The translations under genes were made by a program, and so were the position numbers. From Cydia pomonella (Eukaryota > Arthropoda > Insecta > Lepidoptera > Tortricidae), in assembly GCF_033807575.1 (NCBI RefSeq), contig NC_084704.1, positions 9,447,056 to 9,511,055 of the forward strand: DNA of 64,000 nt, given 5' to 3'. The notes beneath the pieces were generated by a model, which was not told where the DNA came from, ran no database searches, and saw nothing but the letters and a program-made list of their open reading frames with translations. This document shows, in pieces, positions 34,501 through 41,940 of this stretch (positions are counted from its first letter, which is position 1; each line of letters begins with the position of its first letter).

Positions 34501-37500
34501 GCTGCATCTGACTTGCGTGCGAATCGCGTGTGTAACGATACAAACGCGAGTCAACGGAACGTTAAAAAGTCGCGGTGTTCATAGGCCCTAAATTGATTTC
34601 ACTTACCCATATCTTGGAAAAAGAGAGAACTTCCCTTGGTGACCTTCGTCTTTCTCGACTTCTGGTGCTACGTTTGGCTTTGTCCTGTTAAGAAAGTTTT
34701 AATAATTCTGTCATAACAATTCAGTCCAAAATCCAATGTTGCATTGTTTGACGACCGGTCTGGCCTAGCCCTATAAAGCCAATGGTCCCGGGTTCTAATC
34801 CTGGTAAGGGTTTTTATTCGTGTGATGAGCACAGTTATTTGTTCCTGAGTCATGGGTATTTTTCATGTATTTAAGTATTTATATATATCGTTGTCCAAGT
34901 TGTGGGTACTTAGACAACGATATATACACAAGCCTTATTGAGCTTACTGTGGGACTTTAGTCAATTTGGGTAATAATGTCCTATAATATTTATTTACACA
35001 ATTTCTGTCGCCCCCCATTTTTGTCTTTATCATACGAAAAAACTCAAGAGATTATGGAGAATTGTTATGAATAAATTATTGTGAAACAAACAGTCTTAAA
35101 ATAAACATATGAGCAACTTAGCTAATAGCTATGCATTGATTTCGTTATAGACCTATAGTTTCCTAATTTAAAATTATTCGATGTACAATTGAAAAAAAAA
35201 AAATAGTAATAATAGAAAAAATAATAATAGTAATAATTCATGGAAAATGTTGCCTAGACGAAACCATAAGGCTCACACTGTCAAAAAGTATGTTGTAAGA
35301 ATCTTACTTTGTCTTTTTGGTCTGCCTTGTCACGCGTTTCTGACTTTGTGCTCTCTTCACCTGACACCTCTCCCTCTTTCTTTACTTTTTCAGTACTCTT
35401 TTCATTAGCTTCCTTGCCATCCTATAACAATTTCATTTTGTCAAGATCATGAAATATGCGTTTTATTTTAGCAATATTATTAACGTTACGACAAATTACA
35501 TTACCTCGTTTTCCTTATCTTTTGAGTCATCTTTACGATCCTTGCTTGATCTGCGGTCCGGTCTTGTCGGCTGCCTTCGAGACGATGATTCCGATTCAGA
35601 CTTAGCCTTTTCGACAGAGATCATTCGTCCATGCAACTCTGTACATTAAAAACGAAAGAAAAATAAAACAATAATTCAAATGATGAAAATATTACCTCAA
35701 AAGGAAAATAGTGACTGACCAGTTCTATGCAAGTTCTTGATACAGTTTTCAGCATCCTGGGCACTAGCCATAGTGACGTAGCCGTAGCAACGCGAGCCTG
35801 GGGTCCGAGCATTTGTGACTACTTTTGCTCCAATTACCTGCAAATAGCATTGTATTTTGTATCAACTAAAATTAATGAAATAATTAGTTTTATTATAATT
35901 TATTTTCGTTCGACTTCATAAAATGCATTAAGCGGATGCATTTTACCTTCCCATGCTTGCTGCAGAGTTGCTTGAGGTCCTTGGCACGCGTGTCGCCCGA
36001 CAGGCCACTGACCCACAGGTTGCGCGCGCCGCCCTCTTTGCCATCATCCTTTTTCTCCTTTTTGTCACCCTCCCCATCCTTGTCCTGGCCCTCTGCAAAA
36101 TTAGACATTTATTAATAAATGATAACCCTTCACTAAAATATAATACTTCAGCACAATTAAATTCACCTTTAGCTTCCTTATCCGATTTATTGCAGTCATT
36201 GCTGAAAAACAAAAAGAAAAATCAGTAATCTTATAAACCATTTTAAATTTAGAACATTAACAAATTGCGATCACGATTGTATTAGGTGTAATGTGTAGTC
36301 AAGTGAAAATGAAGCACGAGAAGTCGTTACATTGCGTCACACCCAATCAACTACAAAGTTTTGCACCATTACTCCTCTCGATGACGAAGTGACGGGGCCA
36401 GGTTTGCCGTTGATGATGCGCCGCAGCCGCGCGCTCTTATTGAAATGATCTTCTTGAAGTCCTCTTCAATTGCAGGGGTCGAAGTCGCAGAAAGCGCAAG
36501 CTCGTCGCACACACGAAACCCGTCGTCCAATCCAGACATCAGAGAGGCAGCGATATCGCCAACCAGTCGAAGACCCTCACAGTTAGCGCCACACGACGAC
36601 ACGTGTTTGGTGCAAAACTTTGTAGCGATAACGTTACTAGAGTATCAATCGTTCGAATCGGAGAATATAGATGCGCGGGGCGGCGTCGCGACGGCCATTC
36701 GGCATTCACCAACCTAGTGGCGGCGGCTTCGGAGTTTACTTGTTGGTCATCGACGGCGACGTCGCTTGGAGCGGCAGCAGGCGCCGGTGCAGCCTCGTCG
36801 CTCGGTGCAGGGTCCTCACTCGCGCCGTCATCTACGCCAGTACACGAGTCAGTCGTCACCGAGGGCAGCGCGGGCCGCTCGTTAGGAGCGACCCGCCCTG
36901 CAAGCTTTCTATCTTCACTCAGGTCAAAAGTAGCAAGATGATTCTCTTCACATTTCTTCATAATGGGAAACGTTATTTCATTTTGACCTGAAAACTTGAT
37001 TCTATATTAGCACCACTGTCCCTAGGGATGGATTGAGTACCAGAGCGGAGTTGGAGCTCTATTTATGTTGAACATAAGTTTTGTACACTGCAAGGCAATG
37101 TCTTGATTTGTGACATGAGAAGAAGAACCATGACTTTAACATTAGGATATTAGCTGAAGGAGTATGTTGATCACTGGCATAGTCTGAAGAAACTGGTGGG
37201 TCCTCATCCTATACAATGCTTGTTTTATTTTGTGGTGATAACCAGCAGCAAGTTCTCTATTGTGGTGCTTCCAATTTATACAATCTGAGTTTTTTCTCCA
37301 TTGTCAGTCATCTCCATTCTTGAAGACAGCAGCACTCCACAAGTATTTGCAATAGTGAAATGTTTATAATCCTCAGCATATTAAATAACTAAACAATAAG
37401 TTTAAACACAAATAACAATTTCACTGAGCATTCAATATACAGAAAAGTTTGCGCTTATCAATGGGACTAGGGAGTCCAAATATGCCTAAAACTTACCTTT

Positions 37501-38799
37501 TTTGAGCTTAGCAGTAGAATCCGTCTGAAACAAGTAATTAATATATAGAAAACAGCTGCAGCTGCATTCTTGGCCAGACTCCAAACCAGGGATCGGAACC
37601 GGTTTTTTGCAAAAACATCGAAATAACCATATATTTCGATTTATTTTATACTGTAAATGTAGGACTCAGTTGTGTTTTCAGATAACGACTTTGTATTATT
37701 AGATTGCCTAATTAGAAATGAAGTAATTAACAAAGAACGAAAAAATAACGTTTTCGTTCCCATACAAAAAATACCGGTTTCCGATCCCTGCTCCAAACAA
37801 TTTACAGTTCAAATAGATTTATAGCTTAATCAAGTTTATTGCATGGAAAGTCATATAACCATTTTACATGTTAGACTTCTATGACAGTTATAAAAATAAA
37901 GAGAACTCCATTTGAACTAAAATATATTTAACTACAAAATTTAACAATTGTCTTACTAGTACAATTTATATTTATGTGTGACTAGAATAAATACATGGTC
38001 CTAGCTTGGATGATAACCAATTGTTCAGTTAATCTACTTCCATCAGGAAGCCGTTAGTTAGTTTAGGGGCAACTGAGGGCAAAGTGACAGTGACCCGAAA
38101 GAAATAAAACCGTACCTCTTCATTCAGCAGTTCATCTTCTCCAAGGTCTAAATTTATGCTATCCTCCTCCAAATTGTTTTCAGCTTTTTGATCTTCTTCC
38201 TCATTTTGTATATTGTCAGTGCAGGGTTTCTTGGGTGGAGATGTTTCAGGTTCTTCATTATTTTCACGTTTCCTGTTCGTTTTTTCTGTTCCATCAACAT
38301 CCATAGTTTCTTGTGCCTTCTCCTCGGTAGCAGGCTTTGTATGGCCATCTTGCGATTCAGAGTCGTCCTCCTCTCCTGCATCATCTTGAACAATCATATC
38401 TTCCATGGCGGGGGTTTCTTCAGCCTCTTGTTCCACCGTGCTCTCAGAACGTCGCGTCCTCTTCGATGGAGTCTTGCCCTCGGGTGTACTCAGGTCGAAT
38501 TTGAATGTTTCAGGATCATGACCCTCTTCCTTTAAATGCTAGAACAAACAAGACTGATGTCGTATTCAAATTCTTAATCAGTAGTCAAAACTATAGCGTG
38601 ACCGTAATCACTGTTACCACTATACTAGTTTGAAAATGTTAAATTACTAGATTGGGTTGAATTAAAAATAATGGTCCACCTTTGATAAACGCGTGATGAG
38701 TACACCGCGTACACCACTCTTATCTAGGTTACGTTTCTCCAATTCGGCACGCAAATCTATTACTCTTAGTTCGTCCAGTAAACGCTTTCGGTCGGACAT
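13381..38799 (-). CDS. SAFB: Scaffold attachment factor B (SAFB/Saf-B), complete gene model
   Basis: A nuclear RNA/DNA-binding protein of chromatin and splicing regulation. Minus-strand exons, all GT-AG and phase-consistent: 38799-38680, 38538-38116, 37524-37497, 36987-36714, 36201-36167, 36092-35947, 35837-35720, 35638-35505, 35421-35308, 34684-34607, 31772-31612, 27489-27376, 27135-27003, optional 78-nt copies, 25533-25407, 24897-24670, 13553-13381. Domains: SAP at residues 1-40 (DRKRLLDELRVIDLRAELEK), an acidic stretch ending EDSINLDLGEDELLNEE, RRM about 317-394 (LWVSGL, RCYGYVTM, ELHGRMISVEKAK), VLSFSKIW, then E/R-rich helix and P/R-rich tail ending RDYRKY. Length is about 801 residues with one copy of each amplified unit and about 1035 if all ten 78-nt exons are used; human SAFB is about 915. 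SLTM is a paralogue in vertebrates; insects normally have one gene. Two exons are tandemly amplified (see arrays). Confidence 0.92.
13903..14252. mobile_element. hAT-like non-autonomous element in the SAFB last intron
   Basis: Ends are TAGGGACTG on the left and GCAGTCCCTGG on the right. Repeated CCGTTA / CGGTA motifs lie inside, and flanks of about 8 bp are similar (GTTTTGAT / GCATTGAT). A non-homologous stretch with a GGCGCGGGCGGCTTGG tract lies in the middle. The hAT assignment rests on the end sequence and approximate 8-bp flanks. Confidence 0.5.
15307..17948. mobile_element. Long-TIR DNA transposon of unclear superfamily
   Basis: Inverted repeats of about 180 bp bound it: 15307-15494 and 17770-17948. 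Outer ends read CAGTAAAATTAG and CTAATTTGACTG; shared inner landmarks are ACTTGTACATTTAAAATTAC, GAAAGTCCCAGG and CCCTAGTGGGATAG. The flanking mariner sequence is duplicated as ACTATAATACCC (left) and ACTATAACCC (right), an imperfect target duplication of roughly 10 bp. The element encodes the broken protein at 15960-17330. Multiple internal copies of CCAGG-type words occur near both TIRs and at 17510-17680. Confidence 0.85.
15960..17340 (+). pseudogene. Unrecognised transposon-encoded protein, broken
   Basis: Successive frames read YNPTHDTYSKNHLRRKLKEK, ARLLRQDILSKPYDTSCYPS, then LFGLGVTLHRLFGSKLLIDM, LHNLGFSSSYNEAGTYENSV, then FDNADHNVRTLDGHGTWHTM, GGILCATP. I have a general memory of transposon-associated proteins in insects and other animals with the two motifs LG-x-x-LH-x-x-x-GSK and ADxNxxTLDGxGTxHxMGG, but I cannot name the family. 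Conserved D, H and N residues in the second motif could be catalytic; that is inference. Frameshifts near 16520, 16640 and 17330 show it is inactive. Confidence 0.55.
18720..19620 (-). pseudogene. Non-LTR reverse transcriptase fragment
   Basis: The minus strand reads VEELVNLIMRIKPKDTKDIY, LPAHTLRVLPGCALQ, then YPESLKKIKVTPVYKGKG, YKLISLVPVVSKVFELGV, EQYAYQAGRS and VIFFDLSRDFDLVDHGLI, a reverse transcriptase finger/palm (the FDLVDH aspartate of motif A). The catalytic F/YxDD box is not reached; after ANRYQAVEVN the match decays. Several frameshifts are present. The clade (CR1/Daphne/Jockey-like) is not certain. Confidence 0.78.
19660..21000. repeat. Degenerate ATTCGCAGATTATCGTTTCG-type repeat family
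   Basis: Copies at about 19660-20000 and 20590-20990, plus part at 21360-21560, share GGGTACCTAATG-TTCTCCGAAA, TTCGCAGATTATCG, TTTTGGTCGACTAACGTT, TTCGCTTCTGTGGAAATTAG and GACCTATTGT-TTTCGACCAATAG. Short phrases of the type TTCG(C/A)-GAA recur with variations. Nothing coding is visible. The middle (20000-20590) is AT-rich filler with a short GC-rich insert near 20220-20350. Confidence 0.6.
21135..21360 (+). repeat. 3' end of a dispersed lepidopteran element
   Basis: Landmarks are GGGAGATCGAGCCTTGCTCG, GCGTGTTTTCCCAGAGATCC, CATATAGCAAATTTCATCG and CCCCGAAATGTATAATATAT, followed by AGAATTGCTCGTTTC. I recall this as a common moth/butterfly repeat. No ORF. Confidence 0.55.
21800..22020 (+). pseudogene. 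mariner-type transposase C-terminal remnant
   Basis: A short reading PWQEWPASSPDFNPLDFSIW G is the third-catalytic-residue block of Tc1/mariner transposases (SPDFNPLDFSIWG). It ends almost at once and is followed by AT-rich sequence ending ACTGGGACACTTAATCTGCC, possibly the element's right end. Only a fragment. Confidence 0.6.
22114..23351. mobile_element. hAT-type non-autonomous element with iterated CTCGGCCGAGACCGAG motifs
   Basis: Both ends read TAAGGTCCGACCGAG (right end inverted: CTCGGTCGGACCTTA) and are flanked by the 8-bp duplication CTTATTAC (22106-22113 and 23352-23359). Subterminal blocks at 22130-22210 and 23230-23345 are built from repeated CGAGACCGAGA / TCTCGGCC words, probable transposase-binding arrays. 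The interior contains a GGTTCCGTAGCC-type repeat piece (22320-22640) and a nested MITE (22929-23034). No transposase is visible. Confidence 0.85.
22929..23034. mobile_element. Palindromic MITE family C, copy 1
   Basis: Arms GGCCTACCGCGAACCACGTT and CGACGTGTTGCCTC mirror GAGGCAACACGTCG and AACGTGGTTCGTGGTAGGCC. It is the same family as 46301-46408. It lies inside the hAT element, hence inserted later. Confidence 0.85.
23352..23647. other. Intron stretch without recognised features
   Basis: AT-rich SAFB last-intron sequence between the hAT element and a foldback element. It begins with the 8-bp hAT target duplication. Confidence 0.4.
23648..24037. mobile_element. Foldback element
   Basis: Arms of about 105 bp: GTCAGCCATCGCCCG-CTGAT, ACTTTGTCAGATGATAGTTT and ACCGTCAGCCGGTT on the left; AACCGGCTGACG, AACTATCATTTGACAAAGTA and GAGGCGATGAC on the right. 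The loop is about 175 bp. No ORF. Confidence 0.75.
24214..24402. mobile_element. MITE with 50-bp inverted arms
   Basis: CACTGATATGTGTTCAATTT, GTTAAATATCAAAAAGTGGC and GCCA on the left are mirrored by TGGCGCTACTTTTTGATATT and TAACAAATTGAACACATATC at 24345-24393. The loop is about 70 bp. Confidence 0.8.
24670..24897 (-). CDS. SAFB: SAFB penultimate exon: A/H/P-rich segment
   Basis: 228 nt between CCCGCAG and GTACCC. It codes AGSMKYAANGSAEEARQPLP, YEARERSYRPSPPAKPDARA and a histidine/alanine tract (HQHASHASHAAHAARYPD). It receives one base from the previous exon and leaves one base for the last. Confidence 0.82.
25407..25533 (-). CDS. SAFB: SAFB exon after the arrays: R/D/Y-rich segment
   Basis: 127 nt after CCCTGCAG, ending at GTAATA. 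It codes SSRGQFEAPPPPRFEMPANY then DRSDKRDRDRDYKRDYPR. RD/RDY-rich sequence is usual in the C-terminal half of SAFB proteins. It enters in phase 0 and leaves one base. Confidence 0.85.
25724..27083 (-). repeat. Ten tandem 137-bp units: 78-nt in-frame exon plus 59-nt intron
   Basis: The landmark CATGGG recurs at 25776, 25913, 26050 and so on to 27009, always 137 bp apart. On the minus strand each unit holds a 26-codon segment (SPPPDNYEREPRHKRPPPP core) ending at the same GTAAGT donor, then about 59 nt of pyrimidine-containing intron ending CTACCGCAAG. Copies after exon 13 are 26943-26866, 26806-26729, 26669-26592, 26532-26455, 26395-26318, 26258-26181, 26121-26044, 25984-25907 and 25847-25770. 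All start and end in phase 0, so any number could be included or skipped. The last copy is the most diverged (ends MIS). The acceptor CGCAAG is weak and came from exon sequence, so use of these copies is uncertain. Confidence 0.93.
27003..27135 (-). CDS. SAFB: SAFB exon 13: holds the parent copy of the 78-nt unit
   Basis: 133 nt between ATCGTAG and a GTAAGT donor. It codes LEEERRKRGYESSAAYRK, then TAASPPPDNYEREPRHKRPP and PPPMVG. The second part is the 26-residue segment repeated nine more times downstream as separate copies. Confidence 0.85.
27376..27489 (-). CDS. SAFB: SAFB exon 12: E/R/L helix continuation
   Basis: 114 nt after GGTTACAG, ending CTGCG at a GTGAGT donor. It codes EKIEREKNELLRLERERHRL then EREKLELERLELKRAQL. 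Its first base completes the Arg codon left open by exon 11. Leucine/glutamate periodicity supports a coiled coil. Confidence 0.9.
27553..31724 (-). repeat. 28 tandem 149-bp units amplified from SAFB exon 11 plus its donor site
   Basis: The block is exactly 28 x 149 bp. On the minus strand each unit is 113 nt of exon 11 sequence (from GAGGAGGAGCGGCGG to GCGCCGAGAG) followed by 36 nt of the adjoining intron, beginning GTCTGTACTCCCGACCC. Units are almost identical; the few variants recur (CGTTGCACGAG-type change in units 9, 16, 24 and 27; a T-to-C change in units 9, 16 and 24). No unit contains a stop in any minus-strand frame, and one open frame of 1477 codons runs from upstream of exon 11 through all units, the remaining intron and exon 12. 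Because 27 x 149 is divisible by 3, the last unit's donor is again in phase with exon 12. Units could be read through, spliced from different donors, or removed as intron. Confidence 0.95.
31612..31772 (-). CDS. SAFB: SAFB exon 11: E/R-rich helix, first unit of the 149-bp array
   Basis: It starts after TTGTGCAG with KERDVARARERSRAAR, then EEERRRRAAEDALRERERR and QRQEKHRLELEREKLRAE. The donor GTCTGT at the exon end is repeated in every downstream array unit. Using this first donor leaves two bases, and exon 12 supplies the third to make Arg, so direct splicing to exon 12 works. The helix is predicted to be a long charged coiled coil. Confidence 0.85.
31850..32045 (+). repeat. Dispersed retroelement 3' end D, copy 1
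   Basis: Landmarks are GAGCTCAACGAGGGGTGGGA, CGGCAACGCGCATGTAACTC, CTTACCATCAGGCGGGCC and TTTGCCACCGACGTAGTATT followed by an A-run. Copies also lie at 33675-33803 (opposite strand) and 54095-54250. It lies in SAFB intron 10. Confidence 0.72.
32320..33190. repeat. Degenerate ~16-bp word repeats in inverted orientation
   Basis: At 32990-33185 the sequence is a chain of variants of TTGGTACTATGCGAAT (GTTGGTACTATGCGAG, GTTGGTACTATACGAAT, TTGGCACATTGCGAAT, TTGGTACTATGCGTCG). At 32320-32450 the reverse complement of the same word occurs (ATAGTACCAAATTCGCAA, AATACCAAATACGCTTAG, TGCCAATACGCATAG). Between them lies AT-rich filler. No coding. Confidence 0.65.
33675..33803 (-). repeat. Dispersed retroelement 3' end D, copy 2 (inverted)
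   Basis: It reads ACAACGTCGGTGGCAAACAA, TCTCCGTAGCCTATGTACAC and CCAGAGGAGTTACATGCGCG, the reverse complement of the family at 31850-32045. It lies in SAFB intron 10. Confidence 0.7.
33850..34475. repeat. ~44-50-bp minisatellite in SAFB intron 10
   Basis: Units are built around ACAAACGCGCGATGCAGGCG, CGTTAGCATCTCGTCT and ATATCGCT. About nine units run to 34212. A non-repeat insert (34213-34375, with GGCGCCACGCCCCTCGGACC and GTAGGCGGTCACCCACACC) interrupts, then two more units follow. Spacing varies because of ATAG insertions. Unlike the exon arrays it has no coding context. Confidence 0.85.
34607..34684 (-). CDS. SAFB: SAFB exon 10: RS-type segment with VLSF motif
   Basis: 78 nt after TTAACAG, ending at GTAAGT. 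It codes DKAKRSTRSRERRRSPREVL then SFSKIW. The VLSF-x-KI motif sits just before the E/R-rich helix in SAFB proteins. The next intron (34606-31773) carries a minisatellite and repeats. Confidence 0.88.
34740..34990 (+). mobile_element. tRNA-derived SINE
   Basis: The head carries a tRNA-like B box inside GGTCCCGGGTTCTAATCCTG; the body has GTGTGATGAGCACAGTTATT, TTGTTCCTGAGTCATGGGTA, then ATATATCGTTGTCC, ACAAGCCTTATTGAGCTTAC and TGTGGGACTTTAGTCAATTT. I recall this body as a very common lepidopteran SINE. The A box is degenerate. It lies in SAFB intron 9. Confidence 0.78.
35308..35421 (-). CDS. SAFB: SAFB exon 9: charged K/E linker
   Basis: 114 nt, phase 0 on both sides, between TTATAG and GTAAGA. 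It codes DGKEANEKSTEKVKKEGEVS and ETRDKADQKDK. The low-complexity charged composition fits the SAFB central region. Confidence 0.85.
35505..35638 (-). CDS. SAFB: SAFB exon 8: RRM end and basic linker
   Basis: 134 nt after ATGTACAG. It codes ELHGRMISVEKAKSESESSS, closing the RRM, then RRQPTRPDRRSSKDRKDDSK; it ends in phase 0 at GTAATG. Confidence 0.92.
35720..35837 (-). CDS. SAFB: SAFB exon 7: middle of the RRM
   Basis: 118 nt. It codes VIGAKVVTNARTPGSRCYGY then VTMASAQDAENCIKNLHRT; RCYGYVTM is the RNP1 strand. It ends with one base before GTCAGT. This is nearly identical in pattern to vertebrate SAFB. Confidence 0.93.
35947..36092 (-). CDS. SAFB: SAFB exon 6: first half of the RRM
   Basis: 146 nt between TTTTGCAG and GTAAAA. 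It codes a lysine-rich lead (GEGDKKEKKDDGKEGGA) and RNLWVSGLSGDTRAKDLKQL ... SKHGK. LWVSGL is the RNP2 strand of the RNA recognition motif. Confidence 0.93.
36167..36201 (-). CDS. SAFB: SAFB exon 5: 35-nt microexon
   Basis: After TTTTTCAG the exon codes NDCNKSDKEAK and ends at GTGAAT. Its 35 nt fit exactly between a two-base and a one-base overhang. Confidence 0.8.
36714..36987 (-). CDS. SAFB: SAFB exon 4: A/P-rich linker
   Basis: 274 nt from TTTTCAG. The reading has NEITFPIMKKCEENHLATFD and an A/P/D-rich stretch (SDEAAPAPAAAPSDVAVDD). I chose the donor GTTGGT after CCACTAG because it alone leaves two bases, as exon 5 requires; an upstream GTAAAC at CAACAA would break phase. RNA-seq could show another end. 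Confidence 0.7.
37497..37524 (-). CDS. SAFB: SAFB exon 3: 28-nt microexon
   Basis: TTTCAG precedes ACGGATTCTACTGCTAAGC and a GTAAGT donor follows. It codes TDSTAKLKK plus one base. Its phase joins exon 2 to exon 4 exactly (28 + 274 + 35 nt leaves the single base that exon 6 needs). Confidence 0.8.
37587..37790. mobile_element. 204-bp hAT MITE in SAFB intron 2
   Basis: Ends CAGGGATCGGAACCGG and CCGGTTTCCGATCCCTG, flanked by an exact 8-bp duplication CTCCAAAC (37579-37586 and 37791-37798). The interior includes GACTCAGTTGTGTTTTCAGA and ATTAGATTGCCTAATTAG. Same family as 40083-40286 and its mirror copy 41941-42144. Confidence 0.9.
38116..38538 (-). CDS. SAFB: SAFB exon 2: acidic linker
   Basis: 423 nt, phase 0 at both ends, between TGTTCTAG and GTACGG. 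It opens HLKEEGHDPETFKFDLSTPE and runs through acidic, low-complexity sequence with a basic KRTRR cluster and ETSPPKKPC to EDSINLDLGEDELLNEE. The latter is a SAFB-family signature. Confidence 0.92.
38680..38799 (-). CDS. SAFB: SAFB exon 1: start codon and SAP domain
   Basis: ATG at 38799-38797 begins MSDRKRLLDELRVIDLRAEL; the exon also holds EKRNLDKSGVRGVLITRLSK and ends at a GTGGAC donor. The SAP fold binds AT-rich scaffold/matrix attachment DNA. The exon is 40 codons and ends in phase 0. The ATG context and the family's N-terminal SAP support this start. Confidence 0.92.
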
Positions 38800-39200
38800 G
38801 TTATTTTTGGATAGCTTCTAATAATAGACGGTAAATCAGTTATTTCAGCAAGAATATTCCACAGAATAACAAGAATATACGAGCTTCCCCACTTGCATCA
38901 ATTTTCTTAAAACAAAATGGCGGCGTGTCGCTGTCGGCAAATCCTAAAATGTAATGTTGCCCCGCTTAAAAAATACCGTGACATGTTTAAGTAGCCAATG
39001 TACCCATAATATTGCTAAGAGATGGTACTTACCAGACCGCGAGCTTGGTTCGGTCCGGTCAGCTTTTTTCATTTTTGCTTTCACTCATACCTCTTCCTTA
39101 ACGGACGTACGGTGAACCACATTCCACTCGATCGAAGAATACCACGAAAAAGAAATTTCTTCATCCGTCTCTCTATCGTTATATGCCTTTCTATCGCACG
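38800..39200 (-). promoter_or_regulatory. SAFB 5' UTR and probable promoter region
   Basis: This is the sequence just upstream of the SAFB start codon on the minus strand. It holds an AAAATGGCGGCGTG patch near 38915-38930, a YY1-like CGCCATTTT word in minus orientation. No TATA box is evident. Assignment as promoter is by position only. Confidence 0.4.
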
Positions 39201-39840
39201 AGCCAATAGGGTTGTTTCCAATTTTTTGACTAAAAGTTGCCCTAAAATTTAACTTTTATACTAAAAACTGCTTTAAATATGTTAAATTAACAAAATATAT
39301 TTTGACAGATGCTTTCGCGCCCAAAACGCTCTTTGAAAATTGTGTGACATCACAGTTTACGGTTTGACACATAACTTCATACACACGTAGAAGATACGAA
39401 CTGTCAGCTGACATTTGTCATTTGTTGTTTATCGCCTAACTGTCAACAGTGTCAATCCGTGAGTTGTGACGTCATCAGAATCTTCAATGACGTTTCGAGG
39501 TTGGTCACGTGATGTGTGCCAAAAGATATTTTAAATTCAATATTTACTAAAATATGGTCACTACACTACAGGGCAGCGAACGAAAAAAACATAGAAGACT
39601 AACGTCAAACAAAATATCAGCGTAAAAGTGGCCCCACTATTAAAACACGCAATAATAATAACGGACCAATTGCAACTCGACAAAGTTCAGGTCTTGTTTT
39701 CTTCGATGAAACTTCATTTGACCATGATTAGCCAATTTAAACCACCCGAACTACGATTGGTTTATTTTAAAATGAGGCGCTGTGATTGGCTGTAGCGCAG
39801 CTCTAGGTAGACGGTTTCATGCAATATAGACTAGTTTTAA
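39201..39840. repeat. Probable dispersed repeat upstream of SAFB
   Basis: It includes AACTGTCAGCTGACATTTGT, TTTATCGCCTAACTGTCAAC and TTGTGACGTCATCAGAATC, which I recall from an abundant lepidopteran repeat. TGACGTCA (CRE consensus) falls at about 39467. No boundaries could be fixed. Confidence 0.45.
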
Positions 39841-40082
39841 ATGCAATATTTTTGTATGATAATTTATTATTTTATTTTAAAGGCTTATTATTTGTTCGTT
39901 TATTGCACGTGTTTAAAGGCAAGTAAGCCTTCGAACCAATTAATACATTGTGTCATTCATCTTATAGGGCACCTGCGACGTTTAGTTAGGTGGCACAGAA
40001 ATATGTCAGATGTAAATGAATGTAAATTGGAATTTTGGATTTTACTCTGATCAAGATGAAAACCGATATCTGAGGATCCGAG

Positions 40083-40286
40083 TAGGGATCGGAAACCGGT
40101 ATTTTTTGTATGGGAACGAAAACGGTATATTTTCGTTCTTTGTTAATTACTTCATTTCTAATTAGGTAATCTAATAATACGAAGTCGTTATCTGAAAACA
40201 CAACTGAGTCCTACATTTAGAGTATAAAATAAAACGAAATATATGGTTACTTCGATGTTTTTGCAAAAAACCGTTTCCGATCCCTG
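40083..40286. mobile_element. 204-bp hAT MITE, copy in left palindrome arm
   Basis: Ends TAGGGATCGGAAACCGG and CCGTTTCCGATCCCTG with the exact 8-bp duplication GATCCGAG at 40075-40082 and 40287-40294. Its length equals that of the intron-2 copy at 37587. Confidence 0.9.
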
Positions 40287-41940
40287 GATCCGAGACTACT
40301 ACGGATTTTATTTACGAATTTGGGATCAAAATAAAATAAAAATGTCGCGAGTTGAATTTGAGAATTTTTCATCCGATCAAGGTGAAAATCCACATCTGAG
40401 GACCCGAGCGGCCCTTCATTATGATTCTGAAATCATATTTGGTAAAAGCACCCTCCATTTTGAATGAAACGCCCGATATCTTGAATATCGCCATTTTTGC
40501 TCTTATCATGATCATCATTCATCATATAAAAGCAAACACGGAGAAATTTAAGATGTCGGGCGTTTTTGCCAAATTTGACCTCAGAATCATAATGAAGGGT
40601 CGCTGGGATCCTTAGATATCGATTTTCATCTCGATCAGAGCCAAAATGCAGAAATCCAAGATGGCGGGCGTTGGTTTAATTTTGATTATATTATTCATTG
40701 AATTATGAATATTCATTGTAAAGGTCCTCTAGGATCCTCAGATATCGATTTTCATCTTGATCAGAGCAAACATGCAGAAATTCGTATTGAACACGTCGTC
40801 ATAGGAACAGTTTGTATGGGAATAGTACATTACTATAGAGGACGGGAAACGAAGGGTTGCAGGCCAAGTAGATATAGACGGCCGAGCGTAGCGAGGTCGA
40901 ATAGGGTTATGCGGCCGGCAACCCCCCCGTTTCTCGCCGAGATTTGTATAGTGCTTTTCTCAAACTTGCAATGAAATAATTAAAAAAAATAGGATGATGA
41001 TGATGATTGTTATTATTACTTTCGAGTTGTTATTAGGGGAACGAAACTTTGATTATTTTTACGCTACGACGCACGGTTTAGGAGATACAGCCCTATAAAG
41101 ATTTCTGCATGACTGAAAAAAAAAAACTTTATGGGGCTGTATCTCCTAAACCGTACGTCGTAGCGCAAAAATAATCAAAGTTTCGTTCCCCTAATAACAA
41201 CTCGAAAGTAATAATAACAATCATCATCATCATCCTATTTTTTTTAATTATTTCATTGCAAGTTTGAGAAAAGCACTATACAAATCTCGGCGAGAAACGG
41301 GGGGGTTGCCGGCCGCATATCCCTATTCGACCTCGCTACGCTCGGCCGTCTATATCTACTTGGCCTGCAACCCTTCGTTTCCCGTCCTCTATAGTAATGT
41401 ACTATTCCCATACAAACTGTTCCTATGACGACGTGTTCAATACGAATTTCTGCATGTTTGCTCTGATCAAGATGAAAATCGATATCTGAGGATCCTAGAG
41501 GACCTTTACAATGAATATTCATAATTCAATGAATAATATAATCAAAATTAAACCAACGCCCGCCATCTTGGATTTCTGCATTTTGGCTCTGATCGAGATG
41601 AAAATCGATATCTAAGGATCCCAGCGACCCTTCATTATGATTCTGAGGTCAAATTTGGCAAAAACGCCCGACATCTTAAATTTCTCCGTGTTTGCTTTTA
41701 TATGATGAATGATGATCATGATAAGAGCAAAAATGGCGATATTCAAGATATCGGGCGTTTCATTCAAAATGGAGGGTGCTTTTACCAAATATGATTTCAG
41801 AATCATAATGAAGGGCCGCTCGGGTCCTCAGATGTGGATTTTCACCTTGATCGGATGAAAAATTCTCAAATTCAACTCGCGACATTTTTATTTTATTTTG
41901 ATCCCAAATTCGTAAATAAAATCCGTAGTAGTCTCGGATC

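Noticed and set aside
34740..34830. tRNA gene suggested by a B-box-like GGTTCTAATCC
   Set aside because: No foldable cloverleaf or clear A box; it is the head of a SINE.
36388..36713. Continuation of SAFB exon 4 to the stop near 36540
   Set aside because: The phase needed by exon 5 is met only by the GTTGGT donor at 36713; reading on gives non-SAFB sequence and a stop.
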